64,000 bases of DNA from Bacteroidota bacterium (GCA_023399595.1 JAEWOR010000002.1:1-64000), one strand, 5' to 3'. Numbered from the stretch's first letter, positions 1 to 7,803 are shown. Program-made: numbers and translations. The notes: a model not told the origin generated them from the sequence alone.

Positions 1-560
1 TATTAACAGACAGTTTTCAAAGTCATGTTTTATATCATTCAGATAATTTACATCGTGAACATTTGCAGGTGAAAAATCATAAGAATGAAATATTCCGTTT
101 TTGTCGCAAACCGCATGAAGTTTATACCCAAAATACCGTGTTTTTTGTGCAGCACAATAGCCAAAAGCAGGTTTAATTTCTTCTGTAGAGCAAATTCCAG
201 AACAATTAGCTCTACTTATTCTACCTATTTCAATGGGCGTGGAGTCTACAATGAAAACATCCGTAAAATCAGAAAATTTCTCACTCAAAGTTTCTCTGAT
301 TTTTTCGATGTAATGATAAAGTCTTCTTTTCCTTTTGTTGTATATGCTTCTTTCTATTTTGTCTTCCAGCTCAGTTCTAGAAATAACTCTAAATAGCTGT
401 AATTCAGAGCTTATCGACATATATTCTGCAGTGATATTCAAAGCTACCAGTTCCAAATCAGAAAGTTTTGGAACCCTATTTGTTTTTTTGTTCTAATATG
501 GTCACAAATATTTGTCAATTCTTTTAAATTAATTTTGTAGTTTTGAATGAGATTGTTCAT
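1..560 (-). pseudogene. IS982-family transposase, N-terminal part, with a frameshift
   Basis: The protein starts MNNLIQNYKINLKELTN at 560. It runs into an A7 tract (plus positions 483-489), after which the IS982-like sequence continues one frame back: NRVPKLSDLELVALNITAEY, later VDSTPIEIGR, GYCAAQKTRYFGYKLHAV and SPANVHDVNYL. These match the DDE transposase of IS982 elements such as those common in Riemerella and Chryseobacterium: the VDS aspartate, the YCAxQK and GYKxHAV blocks. About 187 of an expected roughly 290 codons are visible. The break is either a one-base deletion or a -1 programmed frameshift on the A-rich run; the sequence allows both. What I see is the frame change; the family is recognised from its motifs. 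Confidence 0.75.
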
Positions 561-651
561 ATGTTTAAATGATTGGTAGTCAAATAAATATACACTTTTT
601 TAACCAAATGAGCAATCTTTTCTTATTTAATCACTAAATGCACAACAGGGT
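1..651 (-). mobile_element. IS982-family insertion sequence, partial (runs off the left edge)
   Basis: The minus strand from 560 down to base 1 encodes the first part of an IS982-type transposase. The element probably ends at about 651, where the sequence TGCACAACAGGGT (639-651) lies just outside the coding region as the candidate terminal inverted repeat. The other terminus is outside the window, so the repeat cannot be matched here. The reading frame of a neighbouring gene fragment is open right up to 651, which supports the boundary. Confidence 0.7.
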
Positions 652-860
652 CAATTTATAATCAACTAGTAGATATAAAGAAAACAGTAGTCATTGATAA
701 TTATATTTACACTGAAGAAGGGTCTAGAAAAAAATATCCACTTGAAGTAATAATTGTCAGAAATTTTGATGGATATTTAGATCAAGATTGGGACTACCCA
801 AAGATGTTAATAGATATTGCAGCTGGCATTTCTCGATATCCTTTAATGGCTGAAAATTAA
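651..860 (+). pseudogene. C-terminal fragment of an unknown gene cut by the IS
   Basis: An open frame begins at the IS boundary and ends with TAA at 858-860. It encodes about 69 residues containing VDIKKTVVIDNYIYTEEG, LEVIIVRNFDGYLDQDWDY and ISRYPLMAEN, with no start codon at the IS junction. I do not recognise the family. Immediately downstream (864-1030) another frame continues with FNNGDIIKMREK and SPFRDLHIEFL, which could be the original C-terminus after a second frameshift near 856, but I cannot prove it. The upstream half of the gene should lie on the far side of the IS, outside the window. Confidence 0.45.
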
Positions 861-1032
861 TTTTCATATTTAATAATGGTGATATTATAAAAATGAGAGA
901 AAAAATATATGATAGCTCAGACAATAATTTTAATTCATTAGTCTTTAATATTGCCCATGAAAAAATGAAAGTATCAAATTTTATTGACTCTCCATTTCGG
1001 GATTTACACATTGAGTTTTTAATTATTGGTTA

Positions 1033-1553
1033 TTATAAAAATTTTCTATCGAAACGACCTTCTGTAATGTTTACCATTTCTTTATCGGAATTTACTGCTT
1101 TAAAGCTAAAGGTACCTGAAACAATTTTGTTTGCTTTGTCAAATTTAGTTATGGTTAAAGTTCCTGTATTTGTAGAATTAGTAATATAAAATACAGATGG
1201 GTTTCTATAGGTCGAATAGTTTACTTCATTAAGAAGAAATGTTCTAGGAGAGAAATCTTGATTATCAGATATATTGAAAGTAATAAGATTGTTGCTATTA
1301 TTGTATTGGCGAAGTACAATTTGCAGCGCAAATGTACCTGATAAAGGATATGCATTATAAGTGGTACTATTACCACCAGGGTTTAACTCGGGACCTTCAA
1401 TTTTAGTTACTCAAACTTTACCGTTTACTAAAGCACCCCCTGTATTTTTGCCTTCTTGGGTGGCAACAGGTAGGGTGTTTTCGTCTTGTTTGGGGTCTCG
1501 GCAACCATAGATAAATAATACAGTGATAAATAAGAGAAAGATTACATTTTCAT
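1033..1553 (-). pseudogene. Secreted lipoprotein, DUF6252-like, inactivated
   Basis: Read from 1553 down, the frame encodes a lipoprotein signal (FLLFITVLFIYGC) and then a beta-rich domain ending in GTFSFKAVNSDKEMVNI and TEGRFDRKFL with TAA at 1033-1035. That ending is typical of the small Bacteroidetes lipoproteins grouped as DUF6252. Two lesions are visible. The ATG at 1551-1553 is out of frame with the rest by one missing A in its A tract. A TGA stop at 1411-1413 sits in the motif GKV-stop-VTK, where relatives usually have Trp. I infer a decayed gene; the family name rests on recall of the C-terminal pattern. Confidence 0.6.
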
Positions 1554-1752
1554 CATAAATTATTTATTTTAAAAGTAAAGAAAATACTATAAAAAACATA
1601 AAATCAATAGAAATTTTTCTAAAATTTCTATTGAGGTCTTGCTAATAGAAAAAAATGATAACACTACTAGACTTATTAGTATTTAAACAGAATTTATAAT
1701 CTATTATAAACTATTTTTTATTAGATAGTTTTTGATTTATATGCAAGTTTAT
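1554..1752. other. AT-rich intergenic stretch
   Basis: Nothing convincing is visible between the lipoprotein pseudogene and the truncated recombinase. The segment is very AT-rich with stop codons in all frames. Confidence 0.6.
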
Positions 1753-2070
1753 TTATGTTGTTTCTCCTTTATACTGTTTGTAAATTTTCTCAGTATCAAA
1801 ATTAGTTTTTTGAAGTTGTAAGAATAAAAAAGCCTGATTAATTTCATTCTTAATCAGGCTTAGTTGGGAATTAATGAATTTGTTATGTTCATTAGGTGGA
1901 TGTGCTTTCTGCTTATTATTTTGCCAATGAGATGGGTTGATAAATAATCCTGTGGCAAATTGTTTTCTTTCTCCTTCATAGGTTAACCTACAGAACAGAG
2001 GAGATGTGCCATCTTGCTTTTTCCTATTATTGGCTATGATAAATAAAATATTTAATTTTAGTATTTCCAT
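1753..2070 (-). pseudogene. Truncated tyrosine recombinase (N-terminal arm-binding part only)
   Basis: The 105 residues match the N-terminal arm-DNA-binding domain of Bacteroidetes tyrosine integrases: MEILKLNILFIIANNRKK, then DGTSPLFCRLTYEGERKQF, then GLFINPSHWQNNKQ, then a helical segment. Full-length relatives are about 400 residues; here the frame stops after KQYKGETT and no core-binding or catalytic domain follows. It lies just outside the left attachment repeat of the neighbouring element, so it is probably the remnant of an earlier or adjacent integration event. I am confident of the family and fairly confident that it is non-functional. Confidence 0.7.
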
Positions 2071-2236
2071 ATGTGCTTGTTAATTAATGTTTTGTATTGA
2101 TACCTCGAGAAATTTTATGATACCTTTTTTGCAACCTATTTTTAGGTAACAATGATATTTTTAAGGCTTAATTTAAAATGATAGGTTTTATAGTAGTTTT
2201 GGATAAACTGCCTATTTATAGGTGTTTACAGAACAT

Positions 2237-2270
2237 AAAAAAGCCTTAAGAAATTATCTTAAGACTTTTT
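2237..2270 (-). terminator. Hairpin terminator, probably the displaced tRNA-Ser terminator
   Basis: AGCCTTAAG and CTTAAGACT pair around a short AT loop and are flanked by A and T runs. The hairpin directly follows, on the minus strand, the duplicated tRNA 3' end at 2271-2285. I infer that this was the original terminator of tRNA-Ser before the element integrated. Confidence 0.55.
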
Positions 2271-2285
2271 GCAGAGAGGAAGGGA
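2271..2285. repeat. Left attachment site repeat (attL core)
   Basis: GCAGAGAGGAAGGGA is identical to 30632-30646, which is the 3' acceptor end of the intact tRNA-Ser gene. After the 15 identical bases the similarity decays (AATGAACC against TTCGAACC). It bounds the integrated element on the left, and the integrase gene begins 139 bp inside it. Confidence 0.85.
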
Positions 2286-2401
2286 AATGAACCTTAGTAT
2301 TTCTACTATATTCAATTTTCAATAATGTTACTATTTATCAATTAATTACTTATATTTGTATAAATGAATATAGATGAATTTTATATTTAATTATTAAATA
2401 A

Positions 2402-2424
2402 GTAGCACCTAAATTAGCACCCAA
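2402..2424 (+). repeat. Pair of integrase arm-type repeats, left end
   Basis: GTAGCACCTAA (2402-2412) and TTAGCACCCAA (2414-2424) lie in the same orientation, offset by 12 bp. The same motif occurs twice with the same offset at the right end (30568-30590). The last base of the second copy is the A of the integrase start codon, so binding here could also repress the integrase gene. Confidence 0.6.
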
Positions 2425-3665
2425 TGAATTTTACATTCAAGTTGAAAGAACCTAATTCAGATAAAGAAACGCTCATTTACTTTAGGGCATATTTCGGAAC
2501 TGAAAGAAAAAATTTCATTTACTCTACTGGTGAAAAAATCAAACCTTCAGAGTGGGATTTAAAAAATAGGCAACCTAATGATTTAAACGGAAGAACAATG
2601 AAGGCTGAAAATCATAGAACAATAAGAAAGCAATTAGATCGATACAGTTCTTATTTTGTTGAGATTGTAAATAGGTATAAAAATATTAATGAGGAACTTA
2701 CTATTGATGTTGTCCGACAAAGATTTGACGAAAAATTTAAGAAAATAAAAATTAAAGATGATTTTTTTAGACTTTATGAGGAATTTATAGAAGAAAAATC
2801 AAATGATTACACTGGAAAAGGGATTTCTAAATCAACCAAAACAAGATACACTTTCAACAAAAATTTACTATTTGAGTTTCAGAATTACTACAAGTTAAAG
2901 ATAAGTTTAGGGAACTTTAATGAAAAAATTTATAATAAATTTTTAAAATATAGTGTAGAAATCAAAGATCACTCAGCAAATACCGTTCACAGAGATGTAG
3001 GATTATTGAAAACATTTCTTTATTGGGCATTAAATAAAAAATATACTTTCAATAATGAGTTTATAAATTTCAAAAAGCCACCCAAATTTCAAACAGATGA
3101 AATTGCTTTAAATATGGAGCAGGTAACAAAAATTTATGAACATGATTTTTCGCAAAATAAGAGACTTGAAAGGGTTAGAGATTTATTTGTTGTAGGTTGT
3201 ACAACAGGTATGCGGTTTGGAAATTACAGTAGAATATCTAAAAATGATATTCAAGATGATTTTATCAGAGTTACCGATTTGAAAAGTAAATCAAAAAAAT
3301 TAGCAATTCCGTTGAATTCCATTTCAAAAGAAATCTTAGAAAAATATGATTATGATTTGCCAAAGATTACAAATCAAAAAATGAATAAATACATAAAAGA
3401 GGTTTTTCAAGAACTTGAATTCGATGATGAAATAAAAAAAACAATGAAGTACGGTGACGAATTAGTTGAAAATAGCACTGAATTTTGGAAAAGAATATCT
3501 TCACATACAGCAAGAAGGAGCTTTATCACAATCATGAAAAACCAAAGAGTCCCAGACAAGGTAATAATGTCTTTTACAGGTCATACAAGTCTAGAAGTTT
3601 TTAATGCTTACTACAGACCAAGTGAGGAAGACAAAGTCAACTACATGAATGAAGTATTTAAATAA
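2424..3665 (+). CDS. Tyrosine-type site-specific integrase
   Basis: This 413-residue recombinase should catalyse integration and excision of the element at tRNA-Ser. It has an N-terminal arm-DNA-binding domain (about 1-90), a SAM-like core-binding domain (about 100-210) and a C-terminal catalytic domain. The catalytic set is visible: Arg264 in TTGMRFGN, His361 and Arg364 in HTARRSF, the later His in FTGHTSLEVF, and the nucleophilic Tyr in NAYYRPS near 395. Length is normal for the Bacteroidetes family. The stop codon overlaps the start of the next gene by one base, implying co-translation. The ATG at 2424 directly follows arm-type repeats. Confidence 0.93.
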   Translation: MNFTFKLKEPNSDKETLIYFRAYFGTERKNFIYSTGEKIKPSEWDLKNRQPNDLNGRTMKAENHRTIRKQLDRYSSYFVEIVNRYKNINEELTIDVVRQRFDEKFKKIKIKDDFFRLYEEFIEEKSNDYTGKGISKSTKTRYTFNKNLLFEFQNYYKLKISLGNFNEKIYNKFLKYSVEIKDHSANTVHRDVGLLKTFLYWALNKKYTFNNEFINFKKPPKFQTDEIALNMEQVTKIYEHDFSQNKRLERVRDLFVVGCTTGMRFGNYSRISKNDIQDDFIRVTDLKSKSKKLAIPLNSISKEILEKYDYDLPKITNQKMNKYIKEVFQELEFDDEIKKTMKYGDELVENSTEFWKRISSHTARRSFITIMKNQRVPDKVIMSFTGHTSLEVFNAYYRPSEEDKVNYMNEVFK

Positions 3666-4636
3666 TGAAAAATATAGACTACTATAATTTAGATAATGAG
3701 TACCCAGTTAATTATCATTTTTGGAAAGATTTATCTGCAATTTTTATTTATTGGGGTTTTTACAAGCCTATTATTTGGAAAGGGGGATTTAAAAACGAAA
3801 CTATAAAAAGAATTAAAAATGCATTTATTGATGCTAATCAAAAAATAAAGAGCGGAGTATCTTTCACAGAGTATGAATTAGCAAAAGACAAAATTTCTCA
3901 TAACTATAGTAGTTTTAGGTATTATTTTGAAAGGGCTGAAAAAATTTCTAGTTTTAATCTTTATAAAAAAATAGATTGGACAATTTCGCAAGTTTATAGA
4001 AACCTTAAACCGAGAATCTCTCCTTATAATAAATTCTGCATTGAAGCAGACTTTTATCTAAATGCCTACGAAATAATTTATAATAAAGTTTTAATTCACT
4101 ATTATGCTATTAAAGAATTTGAGATTAAACCTATAAGATTAGCTTATGATCCTTTATTGTTGGATGAAAATTATGATGAAAAAATAAAAAGCGATATTAT
4201 TACACATGAAATTTCACAATCATTATTTGAAAAATCATATTTATTAGAATGTGAATTTAATTTAGCTTCATCAACTTACTTTAAAAGTATCTTTCTCGAT
4301 ATAGAGTTATTTGACAAAATTGATTTTTCAAAATTAAAGGAATATAACATAATATACAGAAAATTAGAGCAAGGACTGGAATATAATGACAGAGTCATTT
4401 CAGATTTATCACTACTGATAATCATTTTAGATCTTAAAAAAATTGTCAAACTTCCAACTTTAAAATACATAAACAAAATATTATTAGAAATCATAAAGAA
4501 GGAAGTGTCTCCAACAACGTTTTCAGAGTGCAAAACAAAATATCTAAACCCGCAAAAGATAAAACCATCAACTTTTGATCAAGAAGCAATAGATAATATT
4601 ATCCTTTTCATATCTGAATATCTTAAAGGGCTATAG
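3665..4636 (+). CDS. Unknown protein coupled to the integrase
   Basis: A 323-residue protein with no family I recognise. It is rich in Lys, Ile, Asn and Tyr, looks soluble and mostly helical, and has no signal peptide or clear membrane segment. Its ATG overlaps the integrase stop (TAATG), so the two are translationally coupled, which suggests a role in recombination, its control or element maintenance. That role is inference from position only. A hairpin follows at 4651-4678. Confidence 0.75.
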   Translation: MKNIDYYNLDNEYPVNYHFWKDLSAIFIYWGFYKPIIWKGGFKNETIKRIKNAFIDANQKIKSGVSFTEYELAKDKISHNYSSFRYYFERAEKISSFNLYKKIDWTISQVYRNLKPRISPYNKFCIEADFYLNAYEIIYNKVLIHYYAIKEFEIKPIRLAYDPLLLDENYDEKIKSDIITHEISQSLFEKSYLLECEFNLASSTYFKSIFLDIELFDKIDFSKLKEYNIIYRKLEQGLEYNDRVISDLSLLIIILDLKKIVKLPTLKYINKILLEIIKKEVSPTTFSECKTKYLNPQKIKPSTFDQEAIDNIILFISEYLKGL

Positions 4637-4650
4637 CTACTAATAAATCC

Positions 4651-4682
4651 ATCTCGAAATCCACTGGATCCACGAGATTTTA
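4651..4682 (+). terminator. Probable rho-independent terminator after the integrase operon
   Basis: ATCTCG and CGAGAT pair, with an inner ATCC/GGAT stem, followed by TTTATTAT. It lies 15 bp after the stop of the integrase-coupled gene. Confidence 0.45.
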
Positions 4683-4729
4683 TTATAAATCAGTTATAAA
4701 CTTGCACTAGAATTTTATAAACAAATACT

Positions 4730-5008
4730 ATGCAAGCAACCAATCCATTTCAACCCATCATGGATGGAATTGACGAGTTAAAAGAACTCCTTCATTCCAT
4801 TAAGAAAGAACCAGATCTAGAATTAAAACAAAAATTCTATTCTTTCAAAGAAGCATCAGCAATTCTAAAAATTGATTATCAAACTGTACGATCTCACGCA
4901 CTAAAAGGCAACATTAAAGCGGAACAAATTGGTAGATTTTACAGAATCAACCATCTTGATTTAATGGAAGCCCTTAAAGATGTAAAATCCTTAAAATACA
5001 AAAGATAA
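4730..5008 (+). CDS. Excisionase-like helix-turn-helix protein
   Basis: A 92-residue protein with a MerR/excisionase-type winged HTH in its second half: FYSFKEASAILKIDYQTVRS, then ALKGNIKAEQIGRFYRIN. This layout (FxxKEAA..L.v...TVR.....G.i.a...G...RI) is typical of the HTH_17 excisionase family. The N-terminal 35 residues are helical. Such proteins next to integrases usually act as recombination directionality factors; here that is inference from family and position. A strong terminator follows immediately, so it forms its own unit. Confidence 0.75.
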   Translation: MQATNPFQPIMDGIDELKELLHSIKKEPDLELKQKFYSFKEASAILKIDYQTVRSHALKGNIKAEQIGRFYRINHLDLMEALKDVKSLKYKR

Positions 5009-5040
5009 AGCACTACAATTACGAGTTGTAGTGCTTTGTA
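5007..5040 (+). terminator. Rho-independent terminator
   Basis: AAGCACTACAA and TTGTAGTGCTT form an 11-bp perfect stem with a 5-base loop, overlapping the excisionase stop codon and followed by a weak T tract. Confidence 0.75.
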
Positions 5041-5060
5041 TTTTATTATTTCTAACAGTT

Positions 5061-5090
5061 GAAATATGGAGCAAATATAGTCCATATTTC
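5061..5090. promoter_or_regulatory. Perfect 10-bp inverted repeat upstream of the ATPase gene
   Basis: GAAATATGGA (5061-5070) and TCCATATTTC (5081-5090) are exact reverse complements separated by 10 bp, one helical turn, and end 19 bp before the proposed ATG at 5110. A dimeric regulator, possibly the HTH protein encoded just upstream, could bind here. The binding protein is a guess. Confidence 0.5.
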
Positions 5091-5109
5091 TGAAAAATCC
5101 TTTACAAAG

Positions 5110-6144
5110 ATGGACGAAAACAGATTAAAACTAACCGATCTATTCAAAGATCAGTTCAATGAAACGATATATAAACAAGAGCAACATCAAACAATTCTTA
5201 TGGATTTATTGGCAAACGAATGGATAGAACGGGCAAAAAAGCTCCCTGATCCTAAACCTCTTTTCGGCAATATTTGGCATCAAGGAGAAGTTGCTTTCCT
5301 TTTTTCAAATACAGGAAAAGGGAAATCTATATTAGGAGTTCAGTTGGCAGAGTGCATCGCTTCAGGTGTTAATATTCTGAATATGGAGACCACTCAGCAA
5401 AGAACCATTCTTTTTGATTTCGAGCTATCATCGAAATCCTTCCAAAGAAGATATACGAATGAAAATAACATCTCTCATATTTTCAGCAATTATTTTATTC
5501 GGGTAGAGATAGACCGGAATAAATCGCTTCAATCAGAGGAAAAGTCGTTCGAAGAATTAATAATAGAATCTATCACCTATCACATAGAAAAATCTAAAGC
5601 CGAAGTTATTATCATAGACAATGTTACATTCTTATCAGCTACGAACGAAAAAAGTAAAGAGGCATTAGCCTTAATGAAACTTATTTTAGATCTATCTAGA
5701 AAGAGAAATATTGCTGTTTTGCTTATAGCTCATACTCCCAAAAGAGATATTTACAAACCGATACAATTGGAAGATTTAGCAGGCTCTAAGGCTTTGTCCA
5801 ATTTTACAGATGTCTGTTTTTGTATTGGTGAATCCATCAAAGGAAGTCACATTCGCTATATCAAACAATTAAAAAATAGAAATTATCCTATTCATTTTGA
5901 CGAAAATAATGTGATAGAATGTGAATTGCTAAAAGAAAATACTTTTTTGAAATTCAATTTTGTGGACTTTACAACTGAGGAAGAGCATTTGAAGAAACCC
6001 GCTGAAACTTCTGATGATAGGATTCAAGAGATAATTGAGCTAAAAAATGAAGGGAAATCTAATGTTGAAATCGGTAGAATTTTAGGGGTCAGTGAATCTG
6101 CAGTGAGAAGGCGACTTAATAAATTTCAAAATAGAATACAGTAA
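5110..6144 (+). CDS. RepA-like AAA ATPase / helicase with C-terminal HTH
   Basis: A 344-residue RecA-fold ATPase of the RepA/hexameric-helicase type. A Walker A-like loop (FSNTGKGKSILG) lies near residues 70-80 and a Walker B (EVIIIDNVTFL) near 170-180, with LLIAHTPKRD following. The C-terminus carries a resolvase-like HTH (KSNVEIGRILGVSESAVRRR). An upstream TTG at 5059 would extend it, but that stretch contains a perfect inverted repeat, so I place the start at ATG 5110 (MDENRLKLTDLF). It precedes a repeat field and a primase-like gene, so a role in replication or mobilization of the excised element is likely but inferred. Confidence 0.8.
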   Translation: MDENRLKLTDLFKDQFNETIYKQEQHQTILMDLLANEWIERAKKLPDPKPLFGNIWHQGEVAFLFSNTGKGKSILGVQLAECIASGVNILNMETTQQRTILFDFELSSKSFQRRYTNENNISHIFSNYFIRVEIDRNKSLQSEEKSFEELIIESITYHIEKSKAEVIIIDNVTFLSATNEKSKEALALMKLILDLSRKRNIAVLLIAHTPKRDIYKPIQLEDLAGSKALSNFTDVCFCIGESIKGSHIRYIKQLKNRNYPIHFDENNVIECELLKENTFLKFNFVDFTTEEEHLKKPAETSDDRIQEIIELKNEGKSNVEIGRILGVSESAVRRRLNKFQNRIQ

Positions 6145-6148
6145 ACTC

Positions 6149-6402
6149 CGACGAATTGCGACGAGACTATTATTTATATTAACTTTTTGATATTCAATTT
6201 ATTATGTTATAAATTTTAACATGTTCGTCTCGTCGCCGGATTATATAAGTAATTGCTCGTCGGTAGGCGACGAATTTTTTCCGGGACATTTTAGCGACGA
6301 GACGAATTGAGATAGTTTTTAAACAGAAATTGACTAAAAACATTTGATTATCAATATTTTATAAATGATATTTTTTAAAATTTAACTCGTCGATCCTCGT
6401 CG
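6149..6402. repeat. CGACGA repeat field, candidate replication or transfer origin
   Basis: Between the ATPase and the primase-like gene CGACGA/TCGTCG words recur at 6149-6165, 6224-6236, 6257-6273, 6294-6306 and 6386-6402. TTCGTCTCGTCGC (6224-6236) and GCGACGAGACGAA (6294-6306) are exact 13-bp reverse complements. The motif stands out in otherwise AT-rich sequence. Iteron-like clusters next to a RepA-like gene usually mark a replication origin; that role is inferred. Confidence 0.6.
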
Positions 6403-6426
6403 CTAAACCATAATAAATTATACAAA

Positions 6427-7365
6427 ATGGCAAATTTCAGATTTTCCCTTCAGAAATACAATGGATCACAAACCAGGTTCATTTGTCCGAATTGTGGCAG
6501 AAAGGAATTTGTGAGATACATTGATAATGAATCCGGAGAATATTTGGATGATTATGTAGGCAGATGCAATCGGATAGAGCAATGCGGCTATCATTTATCG
6601 CCCAGACAATACTTTGAAAGTAAAGGCGAAAAAGTACAGTATTTTTCATCAGACAGAATCCCAAATAAACCAAGAGACACCTCATTTGTTGATGAAAATT
6701 TGCTTTTAGAATCTCTACATTCTGACACTCAATCGAGTAATCTTTTTAGATTTTTCGTGAAGTATTTTGAAGAAGGAAAAGTAAAAAGAACATTCAGGAA
6801 GTATTTGGTTGGAGTTTCCAACAAATGGCAAAACGCAACCATTTTCTGGCAGGTTGATCAAGAGATGAAAGTTCGAGCGGGGAAAATAATGCAATACAAT
6901 CCTGAAACAGGACGACGAGACAAAAAGAAATTTTTTTGGATTAAAAACCAAACAGAAAACACAGAAATGAGACAATCCTTTTTCGGATTACACTTAATAA
7001 ACTATTTCAAGAATTCCAAAATTGGAATTGTTGAATCTGAAAAAACGGCGATGCTTTGCGATTTGTTCTTTGATGAGAAAATAATCTGGTTGGCTACGGG
7101 AGGATTGGAAGGAATTAATGAAAGAAAACTAAAAGATTTGAAAGATCGAGAGTTGATTTTATTTCCCGATTTAAGTAATCAAAAATCAAATAATAGTGCT
7201 TATGCGAAATGGAAAACGAAAGCAGAAATACTTGGCAAAAAACTAAAAATGAACATTAAAATCAACAATTATTTAGAGAAGTTTTCATCTGACTTTGACA
7301 AAGAAAAGCAGTTGGATCTTGGAGATTTTATTATCAGTGAGGTTAGATGTCGGAAAGCCTTATAA
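6427..7365 (+). CDS. Primase-like protein with N-terminal zinc finger (DUF6371/toprim type)
   Basis: A 312-residue protein with an N-terminal zinc ribbon: FICPNCGRKEF, then GRCNRIEQCGYHLSPRQYF, within residues 18-60. The C-terminal half has a toprim-like pattern: KIGIVESEKTAML (a Glu-containing strand), LATGGLEGIN, then ELILFPDLS, resembling the E..G..D.D layout of toprim primases. Bacteroidetes mobilizable elements often carry this protein, annotated DUF6371, between a RepA-like ATPase and mob genes, as here. I infer DNA priming or replication of the element. The exact family name is from memory. Confidence 0.7.
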   Translation: MANFRFSLQKYNGSQTRFICPNCGRKEFVRYIDNESGEYLDDYVGRCNRIEQCGYHLSPRQYFESKGEKVQYFSSDRIPNKPRDTSFVDENLLLESLHSDTQSSNLFRFFVKYFEEGKVKRTFRKYLVGVSNKWQNATIFWQVDQEMKVRAGKIMQYNPETGRRDKKKFFWIKNQTENTEMRQSFFGLHLINYFKNSKIGIVESEKTAMLCDLFFDEKIIWLATGGLEGINERKLKDLKDRELILFPDLSNQKSNNSAYAKWKTKAEILGKKLKMNIKINNYLEKFSSDFDKEKQLDLGDFIISEVRCRKAL

Positions 7366-7497
7366 CGCTGCGAAATATCGAGATGTGCCAAATGGGCCAC
7401 AAACCATACCGGATTTGCATCGCATTGGGCATCTCGCTTTTGTCTCCCGAAGGTCGCAAAAGGGGAAAATTTCTTCACAATTTAATTTTAAAAAAAT
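7366..7497. other. Intergenic segment upstream of mobC, candidate oriT
   Basis: This 132-bp gap is richer in G and C than its surroundings and lies directly upstream of the mobilization genes, the usual place for oriT. CGAGATG (7379-7385) and CATCTCG (7430-7436) form an inverted repeat, with GTGCCAAATGGGCC and GCATTGGGC inside. No nick site can be named from sequence alone. Confidence 0.35.
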
Positions 7498-7800
7498 ATG
7501 AAAAAGACACAAATGCTAAAATTTAGGATAACACCTCTGGAAAGCAAAATTATTAGAATGAAAGCAGAAAATTCCGGACTTAGCCTATCCGAATTTCTGA
7601 GACGTACAGCTCTTGATCTGGAAATAAAAAACAAGCTTACAGAAGATGAGATAATCTGTTACAAAAATCTCTCTAAATATTCAGACAACTTCCGTAGAAT
7701 TTCCAATTTATTTAAACAGGGAGATGTTACAGGAATGAAATATGAAACCATGGAAACATCAAGACTGATCCGCGAACATTTGGAAAAATTAAAAAAGTAG
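7498..7800 (+). CDS. mobC: MobC-like mobilization accessory protein
   Basis: A 100-residue basic protein with the pattern of ribbon-helix-helix relaxosome proteins: MLKFRITPLESKIIRMKAEN, then SGLSLSEFLRRTALD, then a helical tail ending REHLEKLKK. MobC/BmgB proteins bind oriT and help the relaxase nick it. It ends 3 bp before the relaxase gene, the usual mobC-relaxase order in Bacteroidetes elements. Family assignment is good; the oriT it binds is probably just upstream. Confidence 0.8.
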   Translation: MKKTQMLKFRITPLESKIIRMKAENSGLSLSEFLRRTALDLEIKNKLTEDEIICYKNLSKYSDNFRRISNLFKQGDVTGMKYETMETSRLIREHLEKLKK

Positions 7801-7803
7801 GAA

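Larger units (their letters stand above)
2071..2423. other. Intergenic region holding the left end of the mobile element
   Basis: This 353-bp gap has no gene. It contains a hairpin (2237-2270), the 15-bp attachment repeat (2271-2285) and two arm-type repeats just before the integrase start. The rest is AT-rich and featureless. Confidence 0.7.

Noticed and set aside
893..1189. Plus-strand open frame of 98 codons
   Set aside because: Its second half runs antisense through the lipoprotein pseudogene at 1033-1553 and its start has no context. Only the first part may be a remnant of the fragment at 651-860.
5059..5109. TTG start extending the RepA-like ATPase by 17 residues
   Set aside because: The stretch contains a perfect 10-bp inverted repeat that looks like an operator, and ATG 5110 gives a normal N-terminus.
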